The notes: generated from the sequence alone by a model not told the origin. Numbered from the stretch's first letter, positions 18,395 to 31,030 are shown. The stretch: 64,000 nt of DNA from Fannyhessea vaginae DSM 15829 (GCF_000159235.2 NZ_ACGK02000002.1:1-64000), one strand, 5' to 3'. Translations and numbers: made by a program.

Positions 18395-19321
18395 ATGCGT
18401 ATTTATATTGCAGGTTCAGGTGCTATGGGTTGTCGTTTTGGCTATCAGCTTCAACAAAGCGGTCAAGAAGTTATTCTGTTAGACAACTGGCAAGATCACA
18501 TTGACGCCATTAAGCAAAACGGTCTTAAAATTGTGGGCGATAAACCCGATTGCGTTAAGATGACTATCATGCATCCAACCGAGGCACATGAAACTGCTGA
18601 TTTCATCATCTTATTTACTAAAGCTATGCAGCTTCCCCAGATGTTAGAGGACATTAAACAAATCATCGGTGAGCACACAAAAGTTTTGTGCTTGCTTAAC
18701 GGTTTGGGTCACGAGGACACCATTCGCAAGTATATTAAAGAAGAAAACATTTTGATGGGCGTTACCGTATGGACTGCAGGTCTTAAAGGTCCAGGTGTTG
18801 CCATTTTACAAGGTAAGGGCTCTATTAACTTACAAAGCTTTGACACATGCGGAAAAGAGTCTTCGGCTCAGATTGTAGACGTTATGAATCAAGCCGGCTT
18901 AAACGTTATCTATGACGAGGACGTTCTGCCTTCTATTTGGCGTAAAGCATGTGTTAATGGAACCATGAATTCTACGTGCGCGCTTTGCGACTGCACCATT
19001 GGAGAATTCTTTGCAACCGAAGATGCGCTGCATACCGTTCGTGCTATTATTCACGAGTTCTGTGAAGTGGGAATTGCATCGGGCGTTAAGCTTAACGAAT
19101 CCGAAATTGTAGACTACGTTATGCATGTATCCGAAATAGCTGCACCTCATTATCCATCCATGCATCAAGATCTTGTGCAAAATCATCGTTTAACCGAAAT
19201 TGACTTTATTAACGGTGCTGTTGCACGCCGTGGTAGAAAGCTTGGTATTCAAACACCTTATTGTCAGATGATTACCGATTTGATCCATGCAAAAGAGCAC
19301 ATTTTAGGCATTTCTAAATAG
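18395..19321 (+). CDS. Ketopantoate reductase-family NAD(P)-dependent oxidoreductase (PanE/ApbA-like)
   Basis: 308 residues. The N-terminal Rossmann fold starts IAGSGAMGCRFG (about 5-16, the G-x-G-A-M-G dinucleotide motif). The central LLNGLGHED resembles the family's conserved N-G-x-G/H region. The C-terminal helical domain contains WRKACVNGTMN with the conserved Lys and Asn. Classical PanE reduces 2-dehydropantoate to pantoate for coenzyme A, but many family members act on other keto acids. No other pantothenate gene is nearby, so the substrate is uncertain. ATG 18395 has an AAAGGTGG site. Expression is probably linked to the PTS gene upstream. Confidence 0.8.
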   Translation: MRIYIAGSGAMGCRFGYQLQQSGQEVILLDNWQDHIDAIKQNGLKIVGDKPDCVKMTIMHPTEAHETADFIILFTKAMQLPQMLEDIKQIIGEHTKVLCLLNGLGHEDTIRKYIKEENILMGVTVWTAGLKGPGVAILQGKGSINLQSFDTCGKESSAQIVDVMNQAGLNVIYDEDVLPSIWRKACVNGTMNSTCALCDCTIGEFFATEDALHTVRAIIHEFCEVGIASGVKLNESEIVDYVMHVSEIAAPHYPSMHQDLVQNHRLTEIDFINGAVARRGRKLGIQTPYCQMITDLIHAKEHILGISK

Positions 19322-19323
19322 TC

Positions 19324-19386
19324 TGTTGTGACGTGCTTGTTATGACGAGTCTGTTGTGACGTGCCTGTATGACGTGCCTGTATGAA
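19324..19386. repeat. Short imperfect tandem repeats
   Basis: Units built on GTTGTGACGTGC and GACGTGCCTGTAT recur four times right after the stop codon at 19321. They look like slipped-strand expansions in non-coding DNA; no function is evident. Confidence 0.5.
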
Positions 19387-19509
19387 CACTTGAATGGCGC
19401 ACATCATAATCGCACGGTGCGCGTATAAGCACATGCTCAATCTGCGCACGCTCCACGTTTATACTCGTTGGTGTATGAGGTTACGCCCGCGCCTAAGAAA
19501 CTTATAAAT

Positions 19510-19548
19510 ATGCCCTGCAGCACACATGTGTTGGCAGGGCATATTTTG
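19510..19548 (+). terminator. Terminator downstream of the PanE-like gene
   Basis: Stem ATGCCCTGC/GCAGGGCAT (19510-19518/19534-19542) with further pairing inside the loop, followed by ATTTTGT. It separates the metabolic genes from surface gene C. Confidence 0.75.
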
Positions 19549-19624
19549 TATATTAAGATATAAATCTTCTTATAAACATTATTGAGATAGACCAAAATGC
19601 GCACGTACTTACGCAGAAAAACAC

Positions 19625-19652
19625 TTGTATACTCTGCAAATATTGCTACAAT
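19625..19652 (+). promoter_or_regulatory. Candidate promoter of surface gene C
   Basis: TTGTAT (19625-19630) and TACAAT (19647-19652) with a 16-bp spacer, about 115 bp before ATG 19767. The leader is AT-rich with a GAAAGGAAG ribosome-binding site. Judged by similarity to the consensus only. Confidence 0.45.
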
Positions 19653-19766
19653 GGATATATTAGACTAGCACGGTTATCTCTATATTTACTATAGCTAAGT
19701 AGAGATAATACATAACAATAATCGCAATCGTTTGTGAAACTGTATCTCAAGCGAAAGGAAGTTTAT

Positions 19767-22700
19767 ATGGCTCGCAAACATCACGCTAAACACAGTAAAA
19801 ATACTATACTTGCGTCTTCTGCGACAAAGTCGTTCTCCAAACTTTCTGTTGGAGCGGCAAGTGCCGTTGTTGGTGCTTCTCTTGCTTTAAGTGCTGCTCC
19901 TGCGCTTGCACAAGAAATGTCACCAACGGATGCGCAGCAGGCTGCCTCAACTCCATTGGCTCAACCAGCAAACTCTGCTGCAGCACAAAATCAGCAGGGA
20001 AGGAGTACTCTAAGTAGCAAGCCTTCTAACCAAAAGACGCCCAACACACCTGCCTCTGCGTTGCACACTACTCAATCAGCGCAAAAGAACACACCCACAA
20101 ATACAACCACACCAACTGAACGCGCTGCTACATCCCAACAAACCGATCGCGCAGCTACCCCTGCACCACAGCCTCAAGTTTCAGATGAAGTAAATCTTTC
20201 AGCAGATACCAAAGATACTGTTCCCAATATGTATGCGTGGGGCTCATCGGATAATGTATTTATCGAGAACGGCCAAAATCATTCTGTTACGTTTAAATTT
20301 GCAAAGCCAACAGATGAAAAAAAATTACTAAGATAGCTATTTTCCCAGCTGACACTAATGGTGTTGATAATGTAAAGAGCAGAAAGTTTTTGGAATATTA
20401 TTCTGATCCTAACAGCGCCAACGCACATCAGTCATATTCAGGAAAATATGCTTTTACGGCAAATGATGATGGATCGGCTACGCTTACCATGACTGCTCTT
20501 TATAGAGATAACAATATGGACGCAGAAAAATATGCTGCAAACCGTTGTATTTATGTGTACGGTAACAACAAGGAAGGCAAAGAAGTTCTGCTGTACAAAA
20601 CAAACATTGTTCGTGCAGCAACACTTGTTCCACCTAAAACAGTTGGCTCAATTGTGCTGAAGTATAATGAAGAACTTACTGAACAACAAATTCAAGATAA
20701 GCTCAAGGCTGCTTTAGATGCTCCTACTGCTGCCAAGGATGGTAAGTCGGTTCGAGACCAGATTACAGCTGCAAGCAAGGCGTTTGGCGTTGGTGGACGC
20801 ACTGGAGAGAATGGTAAATTCGTTCAGACGCCAGATGATCCTGATAAAAAAGTGGTTATTACTGACAAGCAAGCATATGACGCTAATCAGTTAGCCACCG
20901 TTATTAATAAGGTAGATGCATCAAAGACAGGCACGACAACAACATATGTTACAGGTGTTAATAACCTTAAGACCTACCTTGTTTCCGACCTTGGCTACAA
21001 GTCCGAGGCGCTTCCGCTTACGGTTGCGCGCTACGACACGCGTATCGATAAGCCCATCGTAGACGATGTGGACATCACGAAGCTCACAGACGATCAAAAG
21101 GCGGACATTTGCAAGAAGCTCGCTAAACTCAATCACGTTACGCAAGACAAAGTTACGTTTAACGATAAGGGCGAAGTTGTTATTAACTTTGATGGTGTAG
21201 ACGCAAAAGACGCGCCTGTGATAGCTCTTAAAGATTTAGTTATTAAAAGACTTAAAACTGATGAGTATGTAGTTCCAACAGGTGATAAAGCAACCTATGT
21301 GGCTAATCCTTTGGGATATTCACAAGCAGAGCTTGCCCGTATTAAAAAGTCTATTTATGAGGCAAATAAAGATAATACAAAATTAGGTTTAAGCGCAACA
21401 GATTACGAAAAGCAAATTACGCTTTCCTACATTACAGGTGACCTTACTGGCGCAGGCGATGCTAATAAAGGTCGTTCAAATGGCTTACAAGAAAATAATA
21501 TTAGTGTAACCATTAAAACTGATAAAGCACTTGCAGAGTTTACATCGGACATAACCAAAGATAAACTCACGCGTCTTCCTGATATTCGTACTGATTATAA
21601 GGTTGAACTGGTAAAGAATAAGCTCGATGGTCGCGACAGCGATGAGGGTTTCTCGTGGAGTGACGATAAACACACAACACTTATCTATCGCTATGACCCA
21701 ACCAAAGCTCAGGCGTTTACCGCTCCTGATATTTTGAAACTTATCAAAGCTACGCCTAAGGATCAAAACACAGGTTTGCGTCCGCTTACAGGTGGCGAAA
21801 CGCTCGATCACGAAGGTGCGGCCGGCAAGGCGCGCAAATCTCATATGGGATATGCAATTGATAAAAATGGTGAACCAACTACTGAGCTCACCCTTGGTAT
21901 GATGAATGGCGCGTATTGGATAGGCAATCCGCAAGTTGCTAACTCAGATGTTAACTTGGGTAATGACCAATCAATAGCTGGAAAATATACATGGGATAAC
22001 GAGGCTGGTCCTGTAACCGTAGCAGGTAAGAAAGATAAAATCTTTAAGACACGCCTTTTTGTTGCACCATATGCTTTAACATATTACCGCGGTATATATA
22101 CAAATCCGTATCAAAAGAATCCCAATAACACACCTCGTGCTATTAACGTTATTTTTGTGCCTCAGACGAATCACAAAAAAGCAGATTTAACCAAGTCGAT
22201 TGCCGAGCACAAAACCACTCATGTAGAAGGCATAGAGGTTCCAACACAATCTACCTACTATAATGCTTCTGACAGTGTAAAAAAGGCATATGAAGACGCC
22301 CTTAAAGTTGCGCGCCAAGCGCTTGAAAAAGCGGGGAATAAAGATGATTCTCAATTAGATGAACATCTTAAAGCCGATATTGATAATGCAACTATAACCT
22401 TAGAAAAAGCTCGTAAGGCACTTGATGGTACGCCAACCAATAAAGAAGGGCTTACTAAGTCACTGGATGCCCATGTGAGAGATGAATGGTCACAACAAGA
22501 TGGTACGGGCACAGAGTCAACCGATAAATATAAGAATGTGTCTGAGCCCGACTTTAGAAATAGTGATGGTACGCCCAACACACAAAAAAATGCAGCTGCC
22601 AAAAAAGCTAAAGAAGCTTATGATAAAGCACTTGCCGAGGCAAAAAAGCTCAAAGATGACGAAAATGCAACTCAAGAAGCTGTTGATAATGCAAAAGCTC

Positions 22701-25700
22701 AGTTAGATGCTGCTCGTAATGAGCTTAACAAATACAGCACGAGTAAAGATAAACTGAATGCGGCTCTTGCTGAACACGGTCATGTGTTTACGTATACCGA
22801 TGACACGCTTAATAAGCTTACCCCTGAACAAAAATTAGCAACCGCCAACCCAACGTATAAGAATGCAACTCCTGAAGAGCGTGAAGCATACGATAATGCG
22901 TTAGAGGAAGCTATGCGCTTGGCTAAAGACCCCGCTGCTTCGCAAAAAGAGGTTAATGAGGCAATTGCTAATCTTGAGGCTGCAAAACAAGCTCTTGATG
23001 CTAAGGCAACCAACAAAAGTCTGCTTGAAGCACAGCTTCAAACAAGCCGCGATCACGATGGCGATGCAGAAAATCAAAAGAGTGTATTCTACAAGAACGG
23101 AAAGGATCCAAACTACTTTGCTGACACTAACACCAAGTTCCCACAAGGTGTAGATAAAGAAGAGGCAAAGCAATACGCGGATAAGTATGACGAAGCTCTG
23201 GCAAAAGCAAAAGAAGTCCTTAATAACAAGGACGCTACACAACAGCAGGTAAATGAAGCACTGGCTCAGCTTAAACAGGCAGAGGAAAACCTTCACAAAT
23301 TGCAAAGCGACGCAAGCGATTTAGTTAAAACACTTGCCGATAACTTTACGGGGTACTTACTGCCAGCGTACTTCAACGCATTTAACTTGTCACAAAGCAA
23401 AGATCCTGCTCTTGCACAAAAGGCTCAACAGGCCGCAAAAGACTTTAAGACATATAACGATGCGTATCACGCGGCAAAGCAGCTGCAGGAAAAGTTCAAA
23501 AATGCTGATCCAGCTCAGCGCCCCTCACAAGAAGAAATCAATACTGCAAAAACTATGCTTGAACACGCACGAGCAGTTATTGATAGCTATGCAACTGACA
23601 CAAGTAAACTCTCTGTTGCTATTTTGAGTGATGTGGCTATTACTGCAAGCCCTGCATATAAGAATGCAAAAGCTCTTGCAGATAAGCAAAATCCTGCGCC
23701 TGAGGAGCAAGCACAGGTAGAAGCAGCTAAAAAGGCTGTTGAAGCATATACAAAAGCTATGGCAAAGATCCACCAAGCATTTGACAACCAGATGCCCAAA
23801 GATCAAAAAGACGGTCAAGATATCCCGGCTGATAAAGCTCCCGCTGCAAATGGAGATACTTCATCTCCAAATTATCTTGAGGGCATTCAAAGTCACGCTC
23901 AAGGTCAACCTCTTAATAAAGATGTAACCGACGCACTTGCAGATTTTAATAAAGCTCGCGAGGGTCTTAATGCATTTGCAACTCATACCGATGCTTTGCT
24001 GGATTCTGTTAATGAGCACAGCCTCACTGAACAAACTCCCGCATACAAAAATGCAATGCTTCCAAGGTTTCAAAAAGACGATGGCTCAGGCCCTGATACC
24101 GATAAAAACTATGTAGCGTATTTTGCAAAATCCAAGTATGACGACGCGCTTAATGCAGCGCGTGAATTGCTTAAGGATCCCACGGCAACACAAGACCAAA
24201 TAGATGATGCAAAAAGGGACTTGGACATTGCACGCGCAATGCTTGATACGTTTAAAACCGACACTTCCAAACTTAAGGAAAGTGTTGAAAAGCATGGCAA
24301 CATGCAAGATCCCGAATCTCCAGCCGCAAAAGAAGGCACGGTTACTTCTGACGCGTATCGCAATGCGTCCGATCCTCACTTCTTAACTGCTGATGGCAAG
24401 CCTGATGAGGACAAGAACAACGCCGCTAAGAAGGCTAAGGCTGATTATGACAAGGCATTGACAAAAGCTCAAGAGCTTTTGAAGAAGCATGACAGTGCAG
24501 ATACGCCACAAGACGCAAAGCCAACGCAAAAAGAAATCAACGATGCACTTGAGGCTCTCGATAAAGCACGTACCAAGCTGGACGCGTACAAGACCGTTAC
24601 TACTGATCTTGAGACGGAAATTAATAAGTCTACTCCTGAGCATGCTCCTGCTGCTACTGAAGGCGATTTCGAGTATACTCCTGAGTTCAAGAATGCTACT
24701 TACAAGCAAGGTGTTAAGCCCGATGCCGATCCTGCTGTTCAGCAGGCAAAAGCTGATGTTGAAACTTATAAGAATGCTTTGAAGACTGCACGTGAGTTAC
24801 TTGCCAAGAAGGATTCGGCTACACTGAGCGAACGTCCAACGCAGAAGCAAATTGACGATGCACTTGCTGCCTTGAAGCAAGCTAAGCAAGCTATTACCAA
24901 CGGCTATAAGACGAATACTGATAAGCTTACCGAAGCAAAAGATTATGCAAATGGTGACTTTAAAAAGACGCCTGAATATAAAAATGCAGACGCAATTAAG
25001 GGTGATAATGCTAACGCTAAACATGAACAGGCTGCAAAAGATGTAGATGGTACAGATGACAAACCTGGTTTAAATAAGCTTATAGAAAAGATAACCCAAA
25101 AGTTGCAGAATGCTAATAACCTTACTCAGCGTGAGGTTGATACGCTGCTTAAACAGCTTAAGAGTGCACAGAAGAAGATTGCTGACAACTACAAGACTGA
25201 TGTTAAGCCGCTTGCTAACGAAGTAGGCGATAAGGATCAAGACGGCAATCCGATTGTGCCTGCGTTTGAAGAATCTGTTACCTATAAAAATGCGCTTGAT
25301 AAGCAAAATTCAGGTGACGCAGACGCTACTGCAAAGCTTAAAGACTATAATGACAAGCTTGACGCAGCTCAGAAGCTCCTTGATAAGGTTGCAAATCCAG
25401 ATCCAAATGCAAAGCCCGAAGATCGTCCAACAAACGCTGATGTAGCACAGGCACTTGAGGCGCTCAAGACTGCTAAAAAAGCTATTGATGATACATTTAA
25501 GACTAAACCTGGTGCACTCAAACTTGAAGCTGATGATAAGGATGAGCACGGAACTGCTCATAATCCTGCATTTGAGGCTACTACAGAGTATCAAAACGCT
25601 TTAGGCGAAAAGAATCCAGACGGCACGGATAATGCTGATGTACAAACATACAAGAAAGCTCTTGAACATGCAAAGAAGCTGTTGGAAAAATTTGATGAAA

Positions 25701-26491
25701 CCGGCAATCCCAAAGCTGGCGCACAAGATGTTCCAACTCAAAAAGATGTTGATGAGGCTCTTGCAAACCTTAAGGATATAAAGGATAAAATTAAGAAGAA
25801 TTACGTCACCAATCCGCATGATTTGCAAGAAGAGGTTGATAAGTCTAAAGATGGAGAAGATGACACAAGCGAAGATGCGTTTGAAAATACTCCTGAATTC
25901 AAAAATGTAAGTGATCGTGATGATGAAGCTGCAAAGAAGGCATTACAAGATTACACGACTGCTTTAAAGAACGCACGCGAATTGCTTGATAAGTTTGACC
26001 GTAGCACAGGTAAGCCAAAGGCAGGAGTAAGTGTTGTGCCTACGCAAAAACAACTCGACGATGCCCTGAAAGCTTTACAAAAAGCCAAGCAAGCCATCTT
26101 GGATGGTTATAAGACCGATACCAGCAAACTTGTTGCAGATGTGGATGCTGCGGTGGATGTAGACAATAAGGATTATCGTAATGCCTCGCGTGAAGCACAA
26201 GAGGCTTATGACAAAGCTCTTGCAGCCGCGCGCGCGATTCTTAAAAATCCCAAGGCTACTCAAGCAGAAATTGACGCCGCGCAAAGAGCCCTTATGCTTG
26301 CCAGTGATGCGCTGATGAAATCTGCACATCGTCCTAAACTTGCCTCACAACAAACTGCGCGTACAAATGCTCCTAAGCACCTTGCTGCAACCTCAGATCC
26401 AACAAACACGTTTGCCGTGATGGGTATGATTACCTCAGCATTTGGCTTTATATTTGCAGGCGCAAAGCGTAAACGTCAACGCAAGCAATAG
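19767..26491 (+). CDS. Surface protein C: giant FIVAR-repeat adhesin (frame broken in an A8 tract)
   Basis: With the frame restored this is about 2241 residues. ATG 19767 follows GAAAGGAAG. The signal peptide contains FSKLSVGAASAVVGASLAL, clearly YSIRK-like, a signal that in other Gram-positives directs secretion at the septum. A Thr/Pro/Gln/Ala-rich stretch (about 50-150) and a beta-rich region (about 150-800) follow. Then come about fourteen helical FIVAR-type repeats marked by a Y/F-K-N-A start and Y-D-x-A-L...A-R-E-L-L, to about residue 2190. The end is LAATSDP, a hydrophobic segment and the tail AKRKRQRKQ. As read, an A8 tract at 20317-20324 makes translation stop at 20334-20336; nine As would give one continuous frame from signal peptide to anchor. 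The downstream frame has no credible start of its own. Whether this is biological or a sequencing error is unresolved. Confidence 0.8.
20317..20324 (+). repeat. A8 homopolymer at the frame break of gene C
   Basis: GAA-AAA-AAA then TTA-CTA-AGA-TAG as read; one more A gives ATT-ACT-AAG-ATA and continues into the 6.1-kb downstream frame. A8/A9 tracts are also sites of polymerase slippage, which could yield some full-length protein. Confidence 0.8.
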
Positions 26492-26588
26492 AACAACTCT
26501 TGCGAGTTATCGGTGAATGTCTGGTTAAGCTTATACGTGGTGTAGATAGTATCCACGGGCTTAAACAGGTGTAGGATTAAAGCAAGTC

Positions 26589-26632
26589 AATCGCCTTGTT
26601 CCCTAGGTAAATGGGGAGCAAGGCGATTTTTT
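26589..26632 (+). terminator. Strong terminator of gene C
   Basis: Stem AATCGCCTTG/CAAGGCGATT (26589-26598/26619-26628) with extra inner pairing, followed by a run of six Ts. Confidence 0.9.
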
Positions 26633-26934
26633 ATGTTGGACATTGCGGTTTACGCAGACATCAACTAATCCAGCACACACTTACATCAGCGTTTGTGTCA
26701 ACTTGTTTATATTTGTGCGTTATACCAGTGAGTACTTACGGTAATGCCTGCGTTAAAGTTGTATCCTTAATACGTTTCGTTTTACATATATGTCTACGAT
26801 TTGTAGTAGAATCACACCACACATTCAGTTACAATACAATCTATAAGCTTGTAATCAGTTGACAAGACAAACGTTTTGTATGTATATCAGTGCTTAACTT
26901 CTTTATAAAAAGATTGCAACCTCTAGGAGATACC
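26633..26934. other. Intergenic region upstream of gene D
   Basis: About 300 bp, AT-rich towards the right end, with no convincing gene. It must hold the gene D promoter; I cannot fix its boxes. AGGAGAT lies just before ATG 26935. Confidence 0.4.
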
Positions 26935-29900
26935 ATGAGTAAACACGCCTCATCTACAAAGTACTCTTTTTCTCGTGTGTTACCGCGAGTTGTTCTATCA
27001 ACTGTGCTCATTGGATCTTCGGTACCTAAATTTTCTTCTGCAGCTGGTTTAGATAAAACCACCGCTTATGCTCAAGGACAAAGCGTAAGCGGGGGGGGTA
27101 TCAGCGTTTAGCCAATAAAGACGCGCAGGTACACATTGATATTTGGGTAGATGGCACTGCAGGTGATGACAACTCTGCAGGAGATGAACAACACCCCTTA
27201 CGCACCCTTGATGAGGCAATAAAAAAGGCAGGCGCAACAGCTGCACAACATAAGACCATTGGAATTAAGGGTACCTATGCTCTCACTCACACAGTTTCGA
27301 TTCCTGAAGGTGTAACGCTGTTTGTTGCTGCAAGTGGGGCCACTATACAAGGCACTGGCAATACCATTGATGGCCTTATTCTTCAAAATGGAGCAACGCT
27401 CACAGGTGCAGGAACGCTTACCATGACGGGCTTTAAAACAGCTCTGACCGCCAAAGAAGGCTCGCTTATTACTGATGGTACCTATGTATTTAAAAACAAT
27501 GGTCAAGAAGATGGCTGTGGCATTTCTTTGCAAGGAAAAGTTCACGGAAGCACGGGTAAAGATAAGCTTACCATTACAGCTGATGATATCTGCGATACCG
27601 ATTTTTATACAGACAGTGTTGTATTTGAAAATTGTACCGTAAGTGTAACATCGCAGACGCGTACGTGGTTTGACGCGCGCAATCTTACGCTTAAGAATGC
27701 TTGCCTAAGTGTTGCTGGCTTTGGCATGTCATACTATGTGAATAACCTTACCATGGAAAACTCTGAATTTACCATTAATAAACGCGGATGGCGTCATGCA
27801 ACTGGTTTAACAATTCAAGGCAGCTCAACCATTAAAGACTCTACTATTACGGCAAATGCAGGTTCTACTGCAGGCATTTCGGTGGGTGCCCAAGACAAAG
27901 AAATCAACATTATAAATTCTACGCTTGTATTTAATAATGGTGGTACGGGTGGTCTTAATGTGAATACAGGTAAGGTGGTGCTTACCGATTCAACTATTAA
28001 AGGTAATGGTAAGAATAGCGGCGCATTATTTGGCGCGCAAAAGGATGGCTCTATAGAATTTTTAGGCAATTGCTTAGTAGAAACGCCTGCCGCAACTAAT
28101 GCCGACACTGGTGCTGGCGTACAAAACCATTATATCGTTAAAGGCGGTTCCTATGCCCTCACGTATGAGCCAAACTACCATTCAAGTTTGGGAAGTACGG
28201 TTCCTGTCAATGGAGCGGAAAATGGTAACGAGCAGCTTTCGTTATTTACGCTTGCAGATAGCAGTGTTCGTATGCTTACACCACTTAACAAACAGGGCAA
28301 TACGTATGAATATAAAGTAGAAAAAGCGTCTGCAGACTCCAAAAAACATGTATGGGTACCTGCTGCAACAGTCACTTTTTCACTTAACGAACCATCTGTT
28401 AAAGAACCTGTGCGCGCCCAATTTGCAGATGGCACAACAGAAGAGGTAAAAGCCTTCGCCATGCGCGGATATTCACTAAGCGCAGCTCAGAGTGTGGCAG
28501 GAGGTAGTGTATCTACTCCGAGCGATCCTATGGCTGCTGGTTATAAATTTTTAGGCTGGTTTTATAAGGATGCCAATGGAGTAGAACAAGCATTTGACCC
28601 TTCCACAGTGGTTACCACCGATACGGCTGTTTATGCAAAATGGGAAAAAGATCCCACATCGTATGCAGTTGTATATCATAATGCAGATACTCAAAATGCA
28701 GCCAGTTACATGGTATCAGGCAATAATGCACAGCGCGCACAAAAAGTTTGCTCAATAGAAGAGGTTATCAAGAGCGTACCTAAGTTTGTTCCATATGGAA
28801 AAACATTTGTTGGATGGTCAACAGATCCTCAAGACGCTACAAAAATTGTTGAAGTTGGAAGCATGCTGTCTATACCTCAAGATGTTCAAACTCGTGATCT
28901 TTATGCGGTATGGAAAGACAAAACTGTATCGATTAAATTCTCTGCAAATGGTGGTGTTTTTGACGCGCAAAGCATTTTTAAGACGCACCCCGATGTTTTT
29001 GACATCACTAAAGACTCAACCGGTGGAGAGGTAGCTGTTGTAAAGAAATCGGCTAAAATATCTGACAAACTGACGCTTAACGCTTTGCTTCAATCGTGTG
29101 GAGATGGAAGTGTTTCGGCAGCAAGCGATGGATTAAACACCCCTGAGAGTTCAGATTCTGCTGCATATAAGACTCTTGCAGCTAAACCTTATCATGTATT
29201 GGACAATCAAAAAGAAGAAAAATCTGTCTTTGGATTTGTGTATAGCACGCTCTATAAATATTGGTTTAGCGATGTAGAGGGCAATGCTGCTACAACAATA
29301 TCAGGCGACACCAAGCTTGATAATGATTACACCTATTATCTTAAGTGGAAACTTGCACCTCATGTTGAGCAAATACACGCCGATACCTCTATTCCAGCTG
29401 ATATACTTGTGGGAACAGATACGGCACATAAGCAACCATATGAGGTAATTCCTGGTCAAACGGTTGATTTTACAGGTGCTATTTCTTCTGCGGTTGTTAA
29501 AGATCAAATGAAAAACATTGAGGCTAAATTTAGTGCAACTAAACAAAGCGACTACAAAAACATTGCACTTTCAGATATCAAATCAAGTTTTGTAGCAACG
29601 TTTAAAGTTCCTCAAGGGCTTTCACTTCCTGATAACCTCAAACCAAGTGATATAAGTACCGAGGGATTTTCGGATACCTTTAGTGTTTCGCATGTTGAAG
29701 TAAAAGACAACACGGCAATGGTAACCTTGCAGCTTAAAGACGGAATACAGAACTATGAAGAGCTTCAAACTGCGGTTCAGAAAAACCTTAATGATACTAT
29801 GAAGTTAACCATTCATGGGGTTAAAGTGCATAAAGACTTTACGGGTACAGCTCAAGTATCAGGTAGTGTTCAAGGATCGTTTTCTGCCGTTGCTACCAAA

Positions 29901-30869
29901 GATACAAATGGATCTAAAACTATTAAACTCTTTTCATTTACCTGGAAAGGAGTGCAAACCGAAGAGGGTAGAGATTCAAGCACCACAAGTGTTGATGATG
30001 GAATTTTGTTTTCGGTAGCAGCGCAACAGCCGATTTCCACTCAGTTATATGGAGACCTGTTACTAGCAGATGATACCGAACACACGGCTGTTCCTTATGT
30101 ATCACCAGATACGCCCTTTACGGTAACAGGTGCTTTATGCGCAACACAGATTAAAGACCAGATGAATGCTATAGAGACTGTATATCCAAATCTTAATCAC
30201 AAAGATATTGCACTTGATATACAAAACTTTGAGTTTACCGCAACATTTAGCGTTCCCGAAGGTATGAACTTACCAAAAACAGTAACTAAAGATACCGTCC
30301 GCGCGGTTGATTTTGGTGATGGTTTTGTTGTTAAAGACGTGGTAGCTTCAGGCAATACTCTTACGGTAACGTTTGCGCTGAAAGACGAGGCTTCTCTTAA
30401 AACGTATGATGACCTTGAAAAAATAGTTGATGCTGCTGGAGGAAAAAGTGGTTGGATGAAACTTGTGGTTTCGGGCGTAAGCGTTGATCCAAATGTGGAA
30501 GACGCTACTCGGCTCACCATGAAAGGAACGGTACACGGAACATTTGCTGCAGCAGCAACTTCTAAAGGTGGTGTACGTAAAGTATTTTCGTTTGTATGGA
30601 ATGCCACTCAGTGGCCCGATGGTAAGGATAAACTTGCTACCGATGATGAAACGATTCAGTTAAGCGTGCTCGTCAAAAAGCCCCAAACAGAGCCTCATAC
30701 CACGCCTGACACACATACCCCCTCTGTACACAAGCCACACGGCGATTCGCATACTCCGCAAACATCAGATTCACTTGCAGGCTTAGCTACATTATTGCCT
30801 CAAGGTATTGCGTCGGGCATTATGTTAGTTACGGGGGCTCTGCTTCGCAAAAGACGTCATAATAAATAA
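26935..30869 (+). CDS. Surface protein D: beta-helix/InlB-repeat protein, phase-variable (OFF as read)
   Basis: With the frame restored this is about 1311 residues. ATG 26935 follows AGGAGAT; the signal peptide ends near AYA-QG (about 45). A G8 tract at 27091-27098 shifts the frame, so translation ends at TAG 27109-27111. One more G (or two fewer) continues into ANKDAQVHIDIWVDG and the body, which is open from 27111 to the end. The body has a right-handed parallel beta-helix region with short turn repeats (about 60-465), two InlB B-type repeats with FLGWFYKD and FVGWSTDP (about 510-660), and two homologous domains of about 210 residues, each with IKDQM or VKDQM then IE and D-I-A-L (about 810-1025 and 1030-1245). 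A Pro/His/Thr stalk, PQTSDS, a hydrophobic segment and KRRHNK complete the wall anchor. Beta-helices often bind or cleave glycans, but no catalytic residues can be assigned. Confidence 0.83.
27091..27098 (+). repeat. G8 homopolymer just after the signal peptide of gene D
   Basis: The eight Gs encode Gly-Gly-Gly after AYAQGQSVS. G9 or G6 would be ON; G8 leads to a stop 11 nt after the tract. Like the G10 tract of gene A it is at the extreme 5' end, where a switch wastes least translation. Confidence 0.85.
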
Positions 30870-30896
30870 CGATTTCTATTCGTTATAGCATATCGC

Positions 30897-30941
30897 AACA
30901 TTGCATATAGCTGCATATTTGGCTGTATGCAATGTTTTTAT
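30897..30941 (+). terminator. Terminator of gene D
   Basis: Stem AACATTGCATA/TATGCAATGTT (30897-30907/30926-30936) followed by TTTTTA. Confidence 0.85.
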
Positions 30942-30992
30942 AGGTACACTTTTATCCTTAATGAAAGAAAGCACATCTGTTTTCGTATGTAT

Positions 30993-31030
30993 AAAAAACC
31001 TCCTGCAAAGTTTAACTTTGCAGGAGGTTT
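30993..31030 (-). terminator. Terminator of gene E (bidirectional)
   Basis: A perfect 15-bp stem (30996-31010 with 31016-31030) with a 5-nt loop, and A6 on the plus strand at its left side, which is a U run for minus-strand transcripts. It lies between the convergent genes D and E. Confidence 0.9.

Noticed and set aside
19322..19500. Possible CRISPR or tRNA in the repeat-containing gap after the PanE-like gene
   Set aside because: Repeat units are 12-13 bp and imperfect, with no spacers, and no cloverleaf or T-loop sequence is seen.
26611..26862. Small Cys/His-containing open frame of 83 residues
   Set aside because: It starts inside the terminator of gene C and has no ribosome-binding site.
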